DNA of 50,527 nucleotides from Chitinispirillales bacterium (GCA_031281485.1 JAITFI010000007.1:1-50527); one strand, 5' to 3'; positions 9,486 to 17,121 are shown, numbered from the stretch's first letter. Numbers and translations are program-made. The notes: generated by a model not told the origin, from the letters alone.

Positions 9486-9650
9486 AAATGATTTTGACTT
9501 TCCGCGACGCGAAGCGGCGCATGTTTATCTGACGGGGCGTTGCGGGGCAGAGCCCCGCAGGGTGGGTAGCGGAAAACAAAATGGCGAAGCCATTTTGGTT
9601 GGAGCGAGGGAGGGCGCAGCCCTCCCCTTAAACGAATTTGACTTTTATTA
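9486..9650. repeat. Hairpin array, repeat family B, copy 2 (inverted)
   Basis: The reverse complement of this block aligns colinearly with 4686-4912. It has GCGCCGCTTCGCG, TGCGGGG/CCCCGCA (loop differs), AAAATGGC-TTC-GCCATTTT as the variable hairpin, and GGGAGGGCGCAGCCCTCCC. It lies between a promoter and the gene that the promoter points to, so it may be transcribed as a structured leader. Confidence 0.8.
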
Positions 9651-9677
9651 TTTGATTTTGACGTTAAGAGGCAAAAC

Positions 9678-9884
9678 GTGAACAGTTGGCTGTTTTCTAA
9701 GAAGAATTTTTATCTTTTTGGGCTCTCTATAGCCCTTTTGATTGTTGGCTACGTCCTATTGGCGTGGGGCCCGGTAGACAGTTTCGTGTCTACGAACGTG
9801 GCGCCCGTCATCCTAGTCGCCGTTTACTGCGGATTGGTTCCGTACGCGTTGTTGTGCGGCTACGGCAAGGGAGTTAAAAAGTAA
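9678..9884 (+). CDS. Small two-TM protein, DUF3098-like
   Basis: 68 aa with two membrane segments (about residues 13-30 and 41-60) joined by WGPVDSFVSTNVAPV. The pattern FxKKNxYLFGLSIALLIVGYVLLAW...APVILVAVY resembles DUF3098-type small membrane proteins, function unknown. The start is a GTG with AAGAGG about 8 nt upstream. The TAA stop ends at 9884 and tRNA-Val begins at 9885, so protein and tRNA probably share a transcript that must be cut or processed. Confidence 0.65.
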   Translation: MNSWLFSKKNFYLFGLSIALLIVGYVLLAWGPVDSFVSTNVAPVILVAVYCGLVPYALLCGYGKGVKK

Positions 9885-9959
9885 GGGCGTTTAGTTCAGT
9901 TGGTATAGAGCGTCTGCCTTACAAGCAGAAGGTCGTAGGTTCGAGCCCTACAACGCCCA
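9885..9959 (+). tRNA. tRNA-Val (anticodon TAC)
   Basis: Acceptor GGGCGTT pairs with AACGCCC, the D stem is GTTC/GAGC, and the anticodon stem TCTGC/GCAGA encloses CTTACAA. The T arm is GTAGG-TTCGAGC-CCTAC. CCA is not encoded. It starts on the base after the TAA stop of the upstream gene. Confidence 0.95.
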
Positions 9960-10026
9960 ATTATTGACATTTTTGCGGGACGTATTGATGGTTTGGTCCC
10001 GTAAAGCCGATATAGGTTGAAAAAAT

Positions 10027-10101
10027 GGATCGGTAGTTCAGCCGGTTTAGAACGCCGGCCTGTCAAGCCGGAGGTCGCGGGTTCGAGCCCCGTCCGATCC
10101 G
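10027..10101 (+). tRNA. tRNA-Asp (anticodon GTC)
   Basis: Acceptor GGATCGG/CCGATCC, anticodon stem CCGGC/GCCGG around CTGTCAA, T arm GCGGG-TTCGAGC-CCCGT. CCA is not encoded. A TTTTTTC run follows directly. It lies 67 bp after tRNA-Val and is probably on the same transcript. Confidence 0.95.
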
Positions 10102-10119
10102 TTTTTTCTTCCCCTCTTC

Positions 10120-10250
10120 TTTTAAATCAAAATCTTTAAAATCTTTTAAAGTCCAATTCTTAAAAATCTTTTTTAGACGAAGCCTTCGGCTTCATAGGAT
10201 ATGCGGGGCTAAACCCCGCATATATAAAATCAAAGTCAAAGTCAAAATTT
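10120..10250. repeat. Hairpin array, repeat family A, copy 3 (single arm)
   Basis: AAATCAAAATC-type linkers, then TTTTTTAGACGA, hairpin GAAGCCTTCGGCTTC, CATAGGATATGCGGGG and its complement, then AAAGTCAAA linkers. Only one arm is present. About 170 bp from here to the flgF promoter show no gene. Confidence 0.8.
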
Positions 10251-10419
10251 TCCGCTCCCGGCAATTTTTTCCTGTTTTTTACTGAGGCGGCTGACCTATC
10301 AGCCCGCCCCGACGAAGATGCCGCTATCAGCCAAAACCATCTTTAACTCGTTTAAAATCAACATATTACAAAGATAACCAAGTAGCCGAACCAAAATCCG
10401 ACCTTCCGGCTAAAGGCAA

Positions 10420-10434
10420 TGGCACGCCATTTGC
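10420..10434 (+). promoter_or_regulatory. Sigma-54 promoter of the flgF operon
   Basis: TGGCACG at 10420-10426, CCAT spacer and TTGC at 10431-10434 match the RpoN consensus exactly, about 80 bp before flgF. An in-frame ATG at 10419 overlaps the promoter and so cannot be the start codon. Sigma-54 control of middle flagellar genes is known in many groups. Confidence 0.8.
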
Positions 10435-10514
10435 GATTATTTATCGGTAGATGGAATCGAAACCTGAAGCGGAATTTAAAACCTAAGACCCAAGGCGGGA
10501 AGGCGGGAAACGAA

Positions 10515-11249
10515 ATGATACAGGGAATCTATACAGCCTCGACCGGAATGACCGCTTTGGCTCAAAAGCAGGAGCAGATCGCCAACAACCTCGCCAACGT
10601 CCACACCACGGGCTTCAAGCAGAGCGGGCTGTTCACCATCGCCTACCAGAAACTTGTGAAAGACGACAACGACCGCGTCTTCGCAAACCGCGAAATCAAG
10701 GCCGACGAGGTTTACGTCGACTACTCCGAGGGCACGATGCGCCAGACAAACGGCGACCTCGACCTCTGCATAAAAGGTTCCGGCTTCTTCAAGATCGTGA
10801 CCGACGCCGGCATCCGCTATACGCGCAACGGCAGCTTCTCGCTCGACGCGCAGGGCCTGTTGGTCACGGGCGACGGCTCCAAGGTCATGGGGACGGAGGG
10901 CTTTATACGCGTGGAACCCAACGAGAGAGTCAGCATATCCGAGACGGGCGAGGTGATACAGAACGGTTTTACCAAAGGTTTTCTGAAAGTGGTGGATTTC
11001 CAGAAGCCCTACGAGCTCAGGCGCACCGGCAACAGCAACTTCGCGCCGGTAAACGTAGAGGCCGTCGAGCTGCAATCTCAGGGGTATTTGGTTCGCCAGG
11101 GCTACTTGGAGACATCGAACGTGGATATGATACGCAACATGGTACAGATGATCGCGTCGCACAGGAACTACGAGTCGAGCCAAAAAGCCTTGCACGCGCA
11201 AGACGAGACTTTGGAAAAAGTTGTGAATCAGGTTGGTGCGTTGAAATAG
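10515..11249 (+). CDS. flgF: Flagellar basal-body rod protein FlgF
   Basis: FlgF, 244 aa, a proximal/distal rod subunit in the periplasm. The N-terminal rod helix MIQGIYTASTGMTALAQKQE carries the family motif ANNLANVHTTGFKQ. The central FlgE/F/G-like domain has IKGSGFFKI and RNGSF. The C-terminal coiled-coil helix is VDMIRNMVQMIASHRNYESS. FlgF is distinguished from FlgG by length and by its position first in a flgF-flgG pair. The start at 10515 is set by the conserved rod N-terminus; the ribosome site (AAGGCGG) is weak. It is first in flgF-flgG-flgA-flgH-flgI, about 80 bp after the sigma-54 promoter. Confidence 0.9.
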   Translation: MIQGIYTASTGMTALAQKQEQIANNLANVHTTGFKQSGLFTIAYQKLVKDDNDRVFANREIKADEVYVDYSEGTMRQTNGDLDLCIKGSGFFKIVTDAGIRYTRNGSFSLDAQGLLVTGDGSKVMGTEGFIRVEPNERVSISETGEVIQNGFTKGFLKVVDFQKPYELRRTGNSNFAPVNVEAVELQSQGYLVRQGYLETSNVDMIRNMVQMIASHRNYESSQKALHAQDETLEKVVNQVGALK

Positions 11250-11311
11250 CAATTTGGGTATTGATAGATTACGAATAATCATTATAAAGACATAATAAAA
11301 GGAGTAAAAAA

Positions 11312-12100
11312 ATGATTCGGAGCCTAACGACCGCCGCCACCGGAATGGAAGCCATGCAATTGTACATGGACAACATCTCCAACAACCTCTCAAACCTGCA
11401 TACAAACGGGTACAAGCGTACGCGCATCGAGTTTCAGGACTTGATGTATCAGGCGATACGCGAACCGGGTGTGCGCAACTTCGAGGGCAGCATGGCGCCC
11501 GCGGGTATCGAGGTGGGGTTGGGCGTCAGGTCAGCCTCCACCCAAAAGGTCTTTGAGCAGGGCGCCCCGAACCTCACGGACAACCCGTTCGACGTCGCCA
11601 TCTCCGGCTCCGGCTTCTTCCAAGTGACGTTGCCGGACGGTTCGACCGCCTACACCCGCGACGGCACCTTCAAGCTCTCAAGCGACGGAACGCTGGTTAC
11701 CTCCGCGGGTTTCATCGTCCACCCGGAGGTCGTGCTCCCCGAAGGCTCCGACAGCTTTCAAGTTGAAGCCGACGGACGCATCACGGTAAAAATGCCGGGC
11801 GAAGAGCTGTCTACCGACATCGGCCAATTCGAGCTGGCCCGTTTCATCAACCCCGCCGGCCTGCGCTCATTAGGCGGCAACCTATTCGCCGTTTCCGACG
11901 CCAGCGGCGTCCCGATCATCAACCTCCCCGGCGAAGAGGGCGCCGGCACATTGTTACACAGATACGTAGAGTCTTCCAACGTCCAAATAGTAGACGAAAT
12001 GGTAAGCATGATAGCCGCCCAGCGGGCGTACGAAATAGTATCTAAAGCCATTACAACCAGTGAAGAAATGTTACAAATCGCGAATAACTTAAAACGATAA
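11312..12100 (+). CDS. flgG: Flagellar distal rod protein FlgG
   Basis: FlgG, 262 aa (E. coli 260), the distal rod that crosses to the L and P rings. The N-terminus MIRSLTTAATGMEAMQLYMD with SNNLSNLHTNGYKRTRIEFQDLMYQ is diagnostic of FlgG. GSGFFQVTLPDG and YTRDGTFKLSSDG follow. The C-terminus is VESSNVQIVDEMVSMIAAQRAYEI...EEMLQIANNLKR. The start follows AAAAGGAG by 8 nt. It sits 62 nt after flgF and 36 nt before flgA, in the same direction. Confidence 0.96.
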   Translation: MIRSLTTAATGMEAMQLYMDNISNNLSNLHTNGYKRTRIEFQDLMYQAIREPGVRNFEGSMAPAGIEVGLGVRSASTQKVFEQGAPNLTDNPFDVAISGSGFFQVTLPDGSTAYTRDGTFKLSSDGTLVTSAGFIVHPEVVLPEGSDSFQVEADGRITVKMPGEELSTDIGQFELARFINPAGLRSLGGNLFAVSDASGVPIINLPGEEGAGTLLHRYVESSNVQIVDEMVSMIAAQRAYEIVSKAITTSEEMLQIANNLKR

Positions 12101-12136
12101 TTAATTAATAATGACGAATAATGAAAGAGGCAGAAA

Positions 12137-13153
12137 ATGACGCGCAATAACAATATAAATATCAATTTCAACATAAAGGCCACCGTATTAATCGCGGCCT
12201 TCGCGGTCTCCGCGTCTTTAGCGTCAGACAATAATAATAAGACCGTTACGCTCTCCTTTGTAGATTCCGCGATGGTAAACGATACGATAATCCGCCTCGG
12301 CGACATAGCAAAGATCGATTGCGGCGACGCGGCGCTTGCCTCCGCGTTCAGGGCGTTCAGCGTAGGCGAGGCCGCACCCGCCGGATACAGCCGTTTTGTC
12401 AACTCCGAAGACTTGGTCTCTTTCAATATCCGCAGGAGCTTCAAAGGCGTAAACGTCGTGGCGGCCAATCAGAAACGGGTCAAAGTCGCAAGCGATTACA
12501 GAACGGTAACGATAGGTGAATTTGAGGAGGCGATTCGCAAGTACGCCGCCGAGCGTCTCGAATGGGGGACGGGGGAGTGGTCGCTTACCGTCGTCAATCC
12601 TGAGAGCTCTTATAAAATCGGCAGGGGCGGCGATATCGGCGTCGAGGTCTCCGGCATTGATAACCCGCGCGCCAAAGGCGGCGTCCGCTTGACGCTTACG
12701 CTCCGCTGCGGATCGCGGGTCTCCCGCATACCGGTCGCTTGCAAGATATTTGTCAAAACCGCGGTGCTCGTATCGGCCCGTCCCATACAGCGCGGCGAGG
12801 AGCTTACGGAAGAGAACACAATGGTTCAATTGACGGACATAACGAGTTTTGCGTACACGCCGCTGACCAAGCTCCCGAAGGCCGGGACCGCGACGACGCT
12901 TAGGTTTGTTCCGATGGGCGGCATTCTGCACGACAAGGCGCTCCGCGCAATTCCTTTGGTGGCGCGCGGCGATCAAGTGCGCATCCACTATATCGGCGAG
13001 AGGGTAAGAATATCCGTACTCGGCACCGCCCGCGACAACGGCGGCAACGGGGAGCGGGTTTGGGTTGAAAATCTTCAAACAGGCAAACTGATTCGCGCGA
13101 CGGTATCGGGCAAGGGCTCGGTCGTCGTTCATCAGGAGGGAGAAAAATCATGA
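12137..13153 (+). CDS. flgA: Flagellar P-ring assembly chaperone FlgA
   Basis: FlgA, 338 aa, a periplasmic chaperone for assembly of FlgI into the P ring. It is longer than E. coli FlgA (219 aa). A signal peptide spans about residues 10-34 (ATVLIAAFAVSASLAS). The N-terminal half (to about residue 190) is variable. The C-terminal SAF-type region has VLVSARPIQRGEELTEEN, then FVPMGGILHDKALRAIPLV, RGDQVRIHY and a final ENLQTGKLIRATVSGKGSV. The start ATG 12137 follows AAAGAGG. It overlaps flgH by 4 nt (ATGA), indicating coupled translation. Confidence 0.85.
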   Translation: MTRNNNININFNIKATVLIAAFAVSASLASDNNNKTVTLSFVDSAMVNDTIIRLGDIAKIDCGDAALASAFRAFSVGEAAPAGYSRFVNSEDLVSFNIRRSFKGVNVVAANQKRVKVASDYRTVTIGEFEEAIRKYAAERLEWGTGEWSLTVVNPESSYKIGRGGDIGVEVSGIDNPRAKGGVRLTLTLRCGSRVSRIPVACKIFVKTAVLVSARPIQRGEELTEENTMVQLTDITSFAYTPLTKLPKAGTATTLRFVPMGGILHDKALRAIPLVARGDQVRIHYIGERVRISVLGTARDNGGNGERVWVENLQTGKLIRATVSGKGSVVVHQEGEKS

Positions 13154-13704
13154 ACAGCTTCAAAAGAGTTTTGGCGGCGGTAGCAATCACGGCGGTAGCG
13201 GTCAACGCGGCGCAGGTGCAGAATCTCTTCTCGGATCACAGGGCGATGGGTGTGGACGACATCCTCACGATCATCATCGTGGAGTCGGCCAAGGCCGGAA
13301 GCGAGAGCAAGACCAACACCTCCAAGGCCTCCGATGTGGAGTTCAACGCCGGATCCTCAAAGCTCATACCGCCGATGGCGTTTGGGGCGAGCAATTCCTC
13401 CAAGTACGACGGCAAGGGCGCGACGTCGCGTTCCGGCAGCCTCTCGGCGACGGTCACGGCGCGTGTTGTCAAGGTGCTTGACGGCGGCAACCTTGTGATC
13501 GAGGGCAGCAAGACCGTGGAGATCAATCAGGAGAAAGAGATCATAAAGATCAGCGGCGTCGTGAGGCCGCAGGACATACAGAAGAACAACGTAGTCTACT
13601 CGACGAGCATTGCCGACGCGGAGATAACGTATACCGGCAAGGGGACGGTGAACACGGCGGCGCGGCCGGGGTTCTTTACAAGAGTGGCGAACTGGCTCTT
13701 TTGA
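13150..13704 (+). CDS. flgH: Flagellar L-ring protein FlgH
   Basis: FlgH, 184 aa, forms the outer-membrane L ring. Family segments are QNLFSDHRAMGVDDILTIIIVESAKA, a central RSGSLSATVTARVVKVLDGGNLVIEGSK, and the end VVRPQDIQKNNVVYSTSIADAEITYTGKG. FlgH is usually a lipoprotein, but here the N-terminus (MNSFKRVLAAVAITAVAVNAAQ) reads as an ordinary signal peptide with no lipobox Cys. The protein is also shorter than E. coli FlgH (232 aa). It overlaps flgA by 4 nt. A TAGGATT repeat follows the stop. Confidence 0.93.
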   Translation: MNSFKRVLAAVAITAVAVNAAQVQNLFSDHRAMGVDDILTIIIVESAKAGSESKTNTSKASDVEFNAGSSKLIPPMAFGASNSSKYDGKGATSRSGSLSATVTARVVKVLDGGNLVIEGSKTVEINQEKEIIKISGVVRPQDIQKNNVVYSTSIADAEITYTGKGTVNTAARPGFFTRVANWLF

Positions 13705-13785
13705 TTAGGAATATAGGATTAAAAGAATGTCTGAACTAGGATTCATAGGATTAAAAAAAGATTATAGGATTAAAATACTAAAAAC
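13705..13785 (+). repeat. TAGGATT/AAAAGATT degenerate repeat after flgH
   Basis: Begins right after the stop codon and includes GTCTGAACTAGGATTCATAG and ATTATAGGATTAAAA. GTCTGAACTAG also occurs in the copy after flgK, showing these are copies of one family and not random AT-rich DNA. Confidence 0.7.
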
Positions 13786-13808
13786 ATATACAAGGGGCGG
13801 GAGGGATT

Positions 13809-14924
13809 ATGAATAGCATTAATAAGTTGACAAGGATTGCTACCGTGGTTATATCGGCGGCTGTATTGGTAAGCGCTCAGGGGATTCGTATCAAGGATGT
13901 CGCTTCCGTTTCCGGGCTTGAGGACGTGCAGCTCTTCGGTTATGGATTGGTAGTCGGTCTTGCCGGTACGGGCGACCGCAATCAGACGGTTTTTACCGAG
14001 CAGACTATAGTCAATATGCTCAAAAATATGGGCGTGGAGCTTCCCGAGCGGCATATCCGGGTGCGCAACGTGGCGGCGGTTATGGTCACGGGGCAGCTTG
14101 CCCCCTTCAAGCGCAAGGGCACGAAGTTTGATGTTACCGTTTCGTCAATGGGCGACGCGACGAGTTTAGAGGGCGGGACGCTGATCCTCACGCCGATACA
14201 GGGCCCCGACGGTCAGGTCTACGCCTCGGCGCAGGGACCGTTGGCCACCGGCGGGTACGATTTGCGTGACCGCGGCCTCACGCATATCAAGAAGAACCAC
14301 GTCAGCGTCGGCAGGATTCCGGGCGGCGCCATCGTCCAGAGGGAGTACCAGTTCAACGTCTTAAACGGCGAAAACCTGTCCATCTCCCTCCACAGCCCCG
14401 ACTTCTCCTCGGCGGTCTCGATGGCGCAGTCGATCAACGCCCAGTACGGCGTGGCCGGCCTTGCCAAAGCCACGGACGCCGCGACGGTGGAGCTTGACAT
14501 GGCGAGAGCCGGCGGCGGCGTATCGCAGATGGAGTTCATAGCAATGGTGGAGAACATGACGTTCGAGGTCGCGTCGACGGCCAAGGTGGTGATAAACGAG
14601 CGCACCGGAACGATAGTAGCCGGCGGCACGGTACGCATATCGCAGGTGGCGGTCACCCACGGCGGAGTGAAGGTGGAAGTAGTCAATCTGCCCGAAGTGA
14701 TCCAACCGGTCCCGTTCGCCTTAGGCCGCACGGAAGTAGTCCCGAACCCGGCTATGGTAGTCGAGGAAAAGGACGCGGAGATGGTAGTGCTCGATTCAAC
14801 GACGACAGTGTCGGACTTGGCCCAAGCGCTCAATTCTCTCGGAGTGACGCCGAGAGACGTGATAGCGATCTTGCAAGCGATCAAAGAGGCCGGGGCGTTA
14901 CACGCGAATTTGATTATACTGTAA
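13809..14924 (+). CDS. flgI: Flagellar P-ring protein FlgI
   Basis: FlgI, 371 aa (E. coli 365), periplasmic P-ring subunit. A signal peptide (about residues 1-24, ending VSAQG) is followed by IRIKDVASVSGLEDVQLFGYGLVVGLAGTGD, the family signature. VAAVMVTGQLAPF, GTKFDVTVSSMGDATSLEGG and LQAIKEAGALHANLIIL at the end also match. GGGAGGG precedes the start. It is the last recognised gene of the first flagellar block. In related operons flgJ follows at once, but here flgJ lies 6.1 kb downstream, beyond an island. Confidence 0.97.
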   Translation: MNSINKLTRIATVVISAAVLVSAQGIRIKDVASVSGLEDVQLFGYGLVVGLAGTGDRNQTVFTEQTIVNMLKNMGVELPERHIRVRNVAAVMVTGQLAPFKRKGTKFDVTVSSMGDATSLEGGTLILTPIQGPDGQVYASAQGPLATGGYDLRDRGLTHIKKNHVSVGRIPGGAIVQREYQFNVLNGENLSISLHSPDFSSAVSMAQSINAQYGVAGLAKATDAATVELDMARAGGGVSQMEFIAMVENMTFEVASTAKVVINERTGTIVAGGTVRISQVAVTHGGVKVEVVNLPEVIQPVPFALGRTEVVPNPAMVVEEKDAEMVVLDSTTTVSDLAQALNSLGVTPRDVIAILQAIKEAGALHANLIIL

Positions 14925-15240
14925 TATAAAGCATATCAACCGTCAACCCAAAAGGAGGGTTTGCCTATAAGTCAAATGTAACAGGTTTTAAAAGGTTTCT
15001 CAATCCTGTAGCAGTACGGAAGTAGAAGTACGCAGTAAAGCAGTAATGGGTTTCTCAATCCAAAACGCGGTATCGATGCGGCCTCCGGTAAAACGGATGC
15101 CGCATCAGTAATGGCAGTAAAAGCAGTAAGGCAGTAAAGGCAGTTTTCTCAATCCAAGGTCTGACGCCGCAGGGATGTGCGATTGAGCGCAAGGATGCGC
15201 TCCGGCCTTTTTTTGGAGAGGGAAAGTTCAGACGACAAGG
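14925..15240. repeat. Intergenic region with TTTCTCAATCC repeats and a strong hairpin
   Basis: TTTCTCAATCC occurs three times (14996-15006, 15051-15061, 15145-15155) with GCAGTAA-type microrepeats between. A perfect 8-bp stem GATGCGGC (15075-15082) / GCCGCATC (15099-15106), with inner TCCG/CGGA pairing, lies between the second and third copies. No gene is seen. Confidence 0.65.
15185..15214 (+). terminator. Possible intrinsic terminator after flgI
   Basis: GAGCGC-AAGGAT-GCGCTC stem, a 5-nt gap (CGGCC), then seven T. The gap between stem and T-run makes this weaker than a classical terminator. It could also attenuate the small gene that follows. Confidence 0.4.
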
Positions 15241-15270
15241 ATGTCAACCGTAAAGAACGCGGAGGTAAAA

Positions 15271-15513
15271 ATGCAGGTAAACGGAGTCAACAGATACAAC
15301 GAAATACAGGCGGTCTACGCGGCTAAGGTCAACCGCGAGACGAAGAGCATGGCCGTCGTCAACCTAAACGAAGGTAAGGCGTTGAGCGCGGACGAGGCGA
15401 TCGTCATGGCGGAGGAGGCGCGGAGGAACGGCGCGACCTTCAAGGAGTATATGGACAAGGCTATGAAAGACCAAAGCGCCGATAATTCTTCGCCGAAAGC
15501 AACGTTTCAATGA
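15271..15513 (+). CDS. Small unknown protein beside the flagellar genes
   Basis: 80 aa, not recognised. It begins MQVNGVNRYNEIQAVYAAK and carries a C-terminal helical part (ALSADEAIVMAEEARRNGATFKEYMDKAM). ATG 15271 is preferred because GGAGGT lies 5 nt upstream; an in-frame ATG at 15241 has no good site. Its place after flgI, and a short helical protein starting MQVNG, could fit a FlgM-type anti-sigma factor, but the conserved FlgM C-terminal helices are not recognisable, so I do not assign it. Low complexity is absent and codon use matches the neighbours. Confidence 0.6.
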   Translation: MQVNGVNRYNEIQAVYAAKVNRETKSMAVVNLNEGKALSADEAIVMAEEARRNGATFKEYMDKAMKDQSADNSSPKATFQ

Positions 15514-15528
15514 AAAATTAAAAATTTA

Positions 15529-15558
15529 TTGACACCGACGCCGCCCGTATATTATATT
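15529..15558 (+). promoter_or_regulatory. Predicted strong promoter TTGACA-N18-TATATT
   Basis: Perfect -35 TTGACA at 15529-15534 and TATATT at 15553-15558, 18 bp apart. Transcription would run through the structured GC-rich segment and possibly into the lipoprotein gene 500 bp downstream. Confidence 0.6.
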
Positions 15559-15820
15559 ACCCTGACGGGCTTTGCTCCGCGGATGCTCGCGGGTAGGGCC
15601 GGAACAGATTCGGGAAGAACGGGGGATAAGGCTCAATGTCGGCGGTTTTCAATTTGGCAATGGCGACAATTTTGGTAGGATTGGCTCTGCGAAACGGGGC
15701 CGGACGCGGCGCGCGCGCCGTATGTCGTAACCGGTTGGCTGCAAATACAACACATTATATACATAATTTCTCATATTGTCAAGCAGGCGTCGTGGTAACT
15801 CCTTATAAATCAATAACTTA

Positions 15821-15835
15821 CCCCCCCCCCCCCCC
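15821..15835 (+). repeat. Run of 15 cytosines
   Basis: Homopolymer C15 in an AT-rich intergenic region about 225 bp before the FISUMP lipoprotein gene. Such tracts change length by slippage and can switch expression of surface proteins. Position relative to any promoter is unclear. Confidence 0.9.
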
Positions 15836-16059
15836 ATAATATACGCAACTCATTGTCAGTCAACGAGTTACGTATGGCCAGTTAATACTCTATGTAAACC
15901 GCGTTCCGCTATATACCCTTATTATACCCATATATCGCCGCCACGGAAAACCGCGAAAAATAGCCGGTTCGCTAAACATATATCAATTTCGGAACTACGA
16001 CTTTTTTCAATCGGCAATAAACTATTAACCAATAACTTTTACCATGAGGGGATAGCATT

Positions 16060-17118
16060 ATGAGAAGTTTCAATCGGCGTGGATGGGGACGGGCGCTGTT
16101 GCTAATGGCGACGGTGATGGCAGTCGTGGCGGTTTGTTTGTCGGGTTGCGGGGACGACAACGGGGGTAATTCTGGTGGCGGGAATAACACTGTCTATACA
16201 CTGCAAATCAGCACAAACCCTATAGGCGGCGGCACCGTGTCCCGCAATCCCGAAAAATCAACGTACACTGCCGGAGAGCAGGTCACGGTAACGGCTCAAC
16301 CCGCGAGCGGTTACAGCTTTGTGGTTTGGTCGGGAGTGTCAACGAGTGCAAGCAGTAGCGTGACTGTTACCATGAATGCCAATCTTGTGTTGACGGCTAA
16401 TTTCCAACAGCAAAGCGTAACGTCGCCCGATGATTCGTTGAGTCATACTCACACGTGGGGCAATTGGGTGGTAACGACCCCTGCGACTTGTGAGACGGCG
16501 GGGGTTGAAACTAGGACTTGTACGTTAGACGCGAGTCACAAAGAGACAAGGGCGATACCGCAGTTAACGGGGACGGCTTGTAATTCCGGTGGCGGTGAAT
16601 CGTATGAGTTTGTTGTAATAGGTGGGAGGAAATGGATGAAGAAGAATCTGAACATAGAGACGGCGGATTCTTGGTGTTATAGAAACAGTCCTGACAATTG
16701 CGCGAAATATGGGAGGTTGTACACTTGGACGGCGGCTAAGACGGCTTGCCCAAACGGATGGCATTTACCGTCGGGATATGAGTGGGATCAATTGGCGGAG
16801 TCTGTCGGCGGTACGAAATCTTTTTATGCCGGAACGAAGTATTATTGGTTGGGTGCGGGAAAGAAGTTGAAATCAAAGAGCGGGTGGAAAGAAAACGGTA
16901 ACGGTACGGATAATTACGGATTTTCGGCCTTGCCCGGTGGCAACCGGAACTCCGACGGCAGTTTCCACAATGAAGGTTACTACGGCAACTGGTGGACGGA
17001 TACGGAGGACACTAGCGGTTACATCCCCTATAGGACTATGGGTTGTGACGAGGATGATGTGTTCGAGTTCTATAGAGACAAGACCGACGGCAGCTCGGTG
17101 CGTTGCGTTCAGAATTGA
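16060..17118 (+). CDS. FISUMP-domain lipoprotein with InlB-like repeat and one HTHTWG repeat
   Basis: 352-residue exported lipoprotein. The signal peptide ends VCLSGC with Cys30 as the lipidation site. Residues about 45-115 (YTLQISTNPIGGGTVSRNP, ASGYSFVVWSG, MNANLVLTANF) form a divergent InlB B-repeat-like domain. About 128-178 is one HTHTWGNW repeat like those of the lipoprotein at 380. From 185 (YEFVVIGGRKWMKKNL) to the end is a FISUMP domain finishing SSVRCVQN. The start follows GAGGGG. A surface binding or adhesion role is inferred. From about 16918 onward, composition shifts to C-ending GAC/TAC/GGC/AAC codons, as in the gene at 380. A duplicate of the final 35 bp lies at 18090-18126. Confidence 0.85.
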   Translation: MRSFNRRGWGRALLLMATVMAVVAVCLSGCGDDNGGNSGGGNNTVYTLQISTNPIGGGTVSRNPEKSTYTAGEQVTVTAQPASGYSFVVWSGVSTSASSSVTVTMNANLVLTANFQQQSVTSPDDSLSHTHTWGNWVVTTPATCETAGVETRTCTLDASHKETRAIPQLTGTACNSGGGESYEFVVIGGRKWMKKNLNIETADSWCYRNSPDNCAKYGRLYTWTAAKTACPNGWHLPSGYEWDQLAESVGGTKSFYAGTKYYWLGAGKKLKSKSGWKENGNGTDNYGFSALPGGNRNSDGSFHNEGYYGNWWTDTEDTSGYIPYRTMGCDEDDVFEFYRDKTDGSSVRCVQN

Positions 17119-17121
17119 CGC

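Larger units (their letters stand above)
15514..16059. other. Intergenic region: promoter, structured GC-rich segment, C15 tract
   Basis: A promoter at 15529-15558 is followed by about 200 bp of GC-rich sequence with several hairpins: CCGCG/CGCGG at about 15579-15594, TACCC/GGGTA around it, and the 14-bp palindrome CGGCGCGCGCGCCG near 15707. AT-rich DNA and a run of 15 C at 15821-15835 follow. No RNA family was recognised. It may hold a small RNA or a long leader of the FISUMP gene at 16060. Confidence 0.5.

Noticed and set aside
10419-10514. Longer N-terminus for FlgF starting at ATG 10419
   Set aside because: The ATG lies in the sigma-54 promoter, and the extra residues precede the conserved rod N-terminus.
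15271-15513. Assignment of the small gene as flgM
   Set aside because: Size, position and the MQVNG start fit, but the conserved FlgM C-terminal region is not recognisable.
15559-15780. tmRNA, RNase P RNA, SRP RNA or a known riboswitch in the structured segment
   Set aside because: None of their conserved core sequences could be found, so it is listed only as an unassigned structured region.
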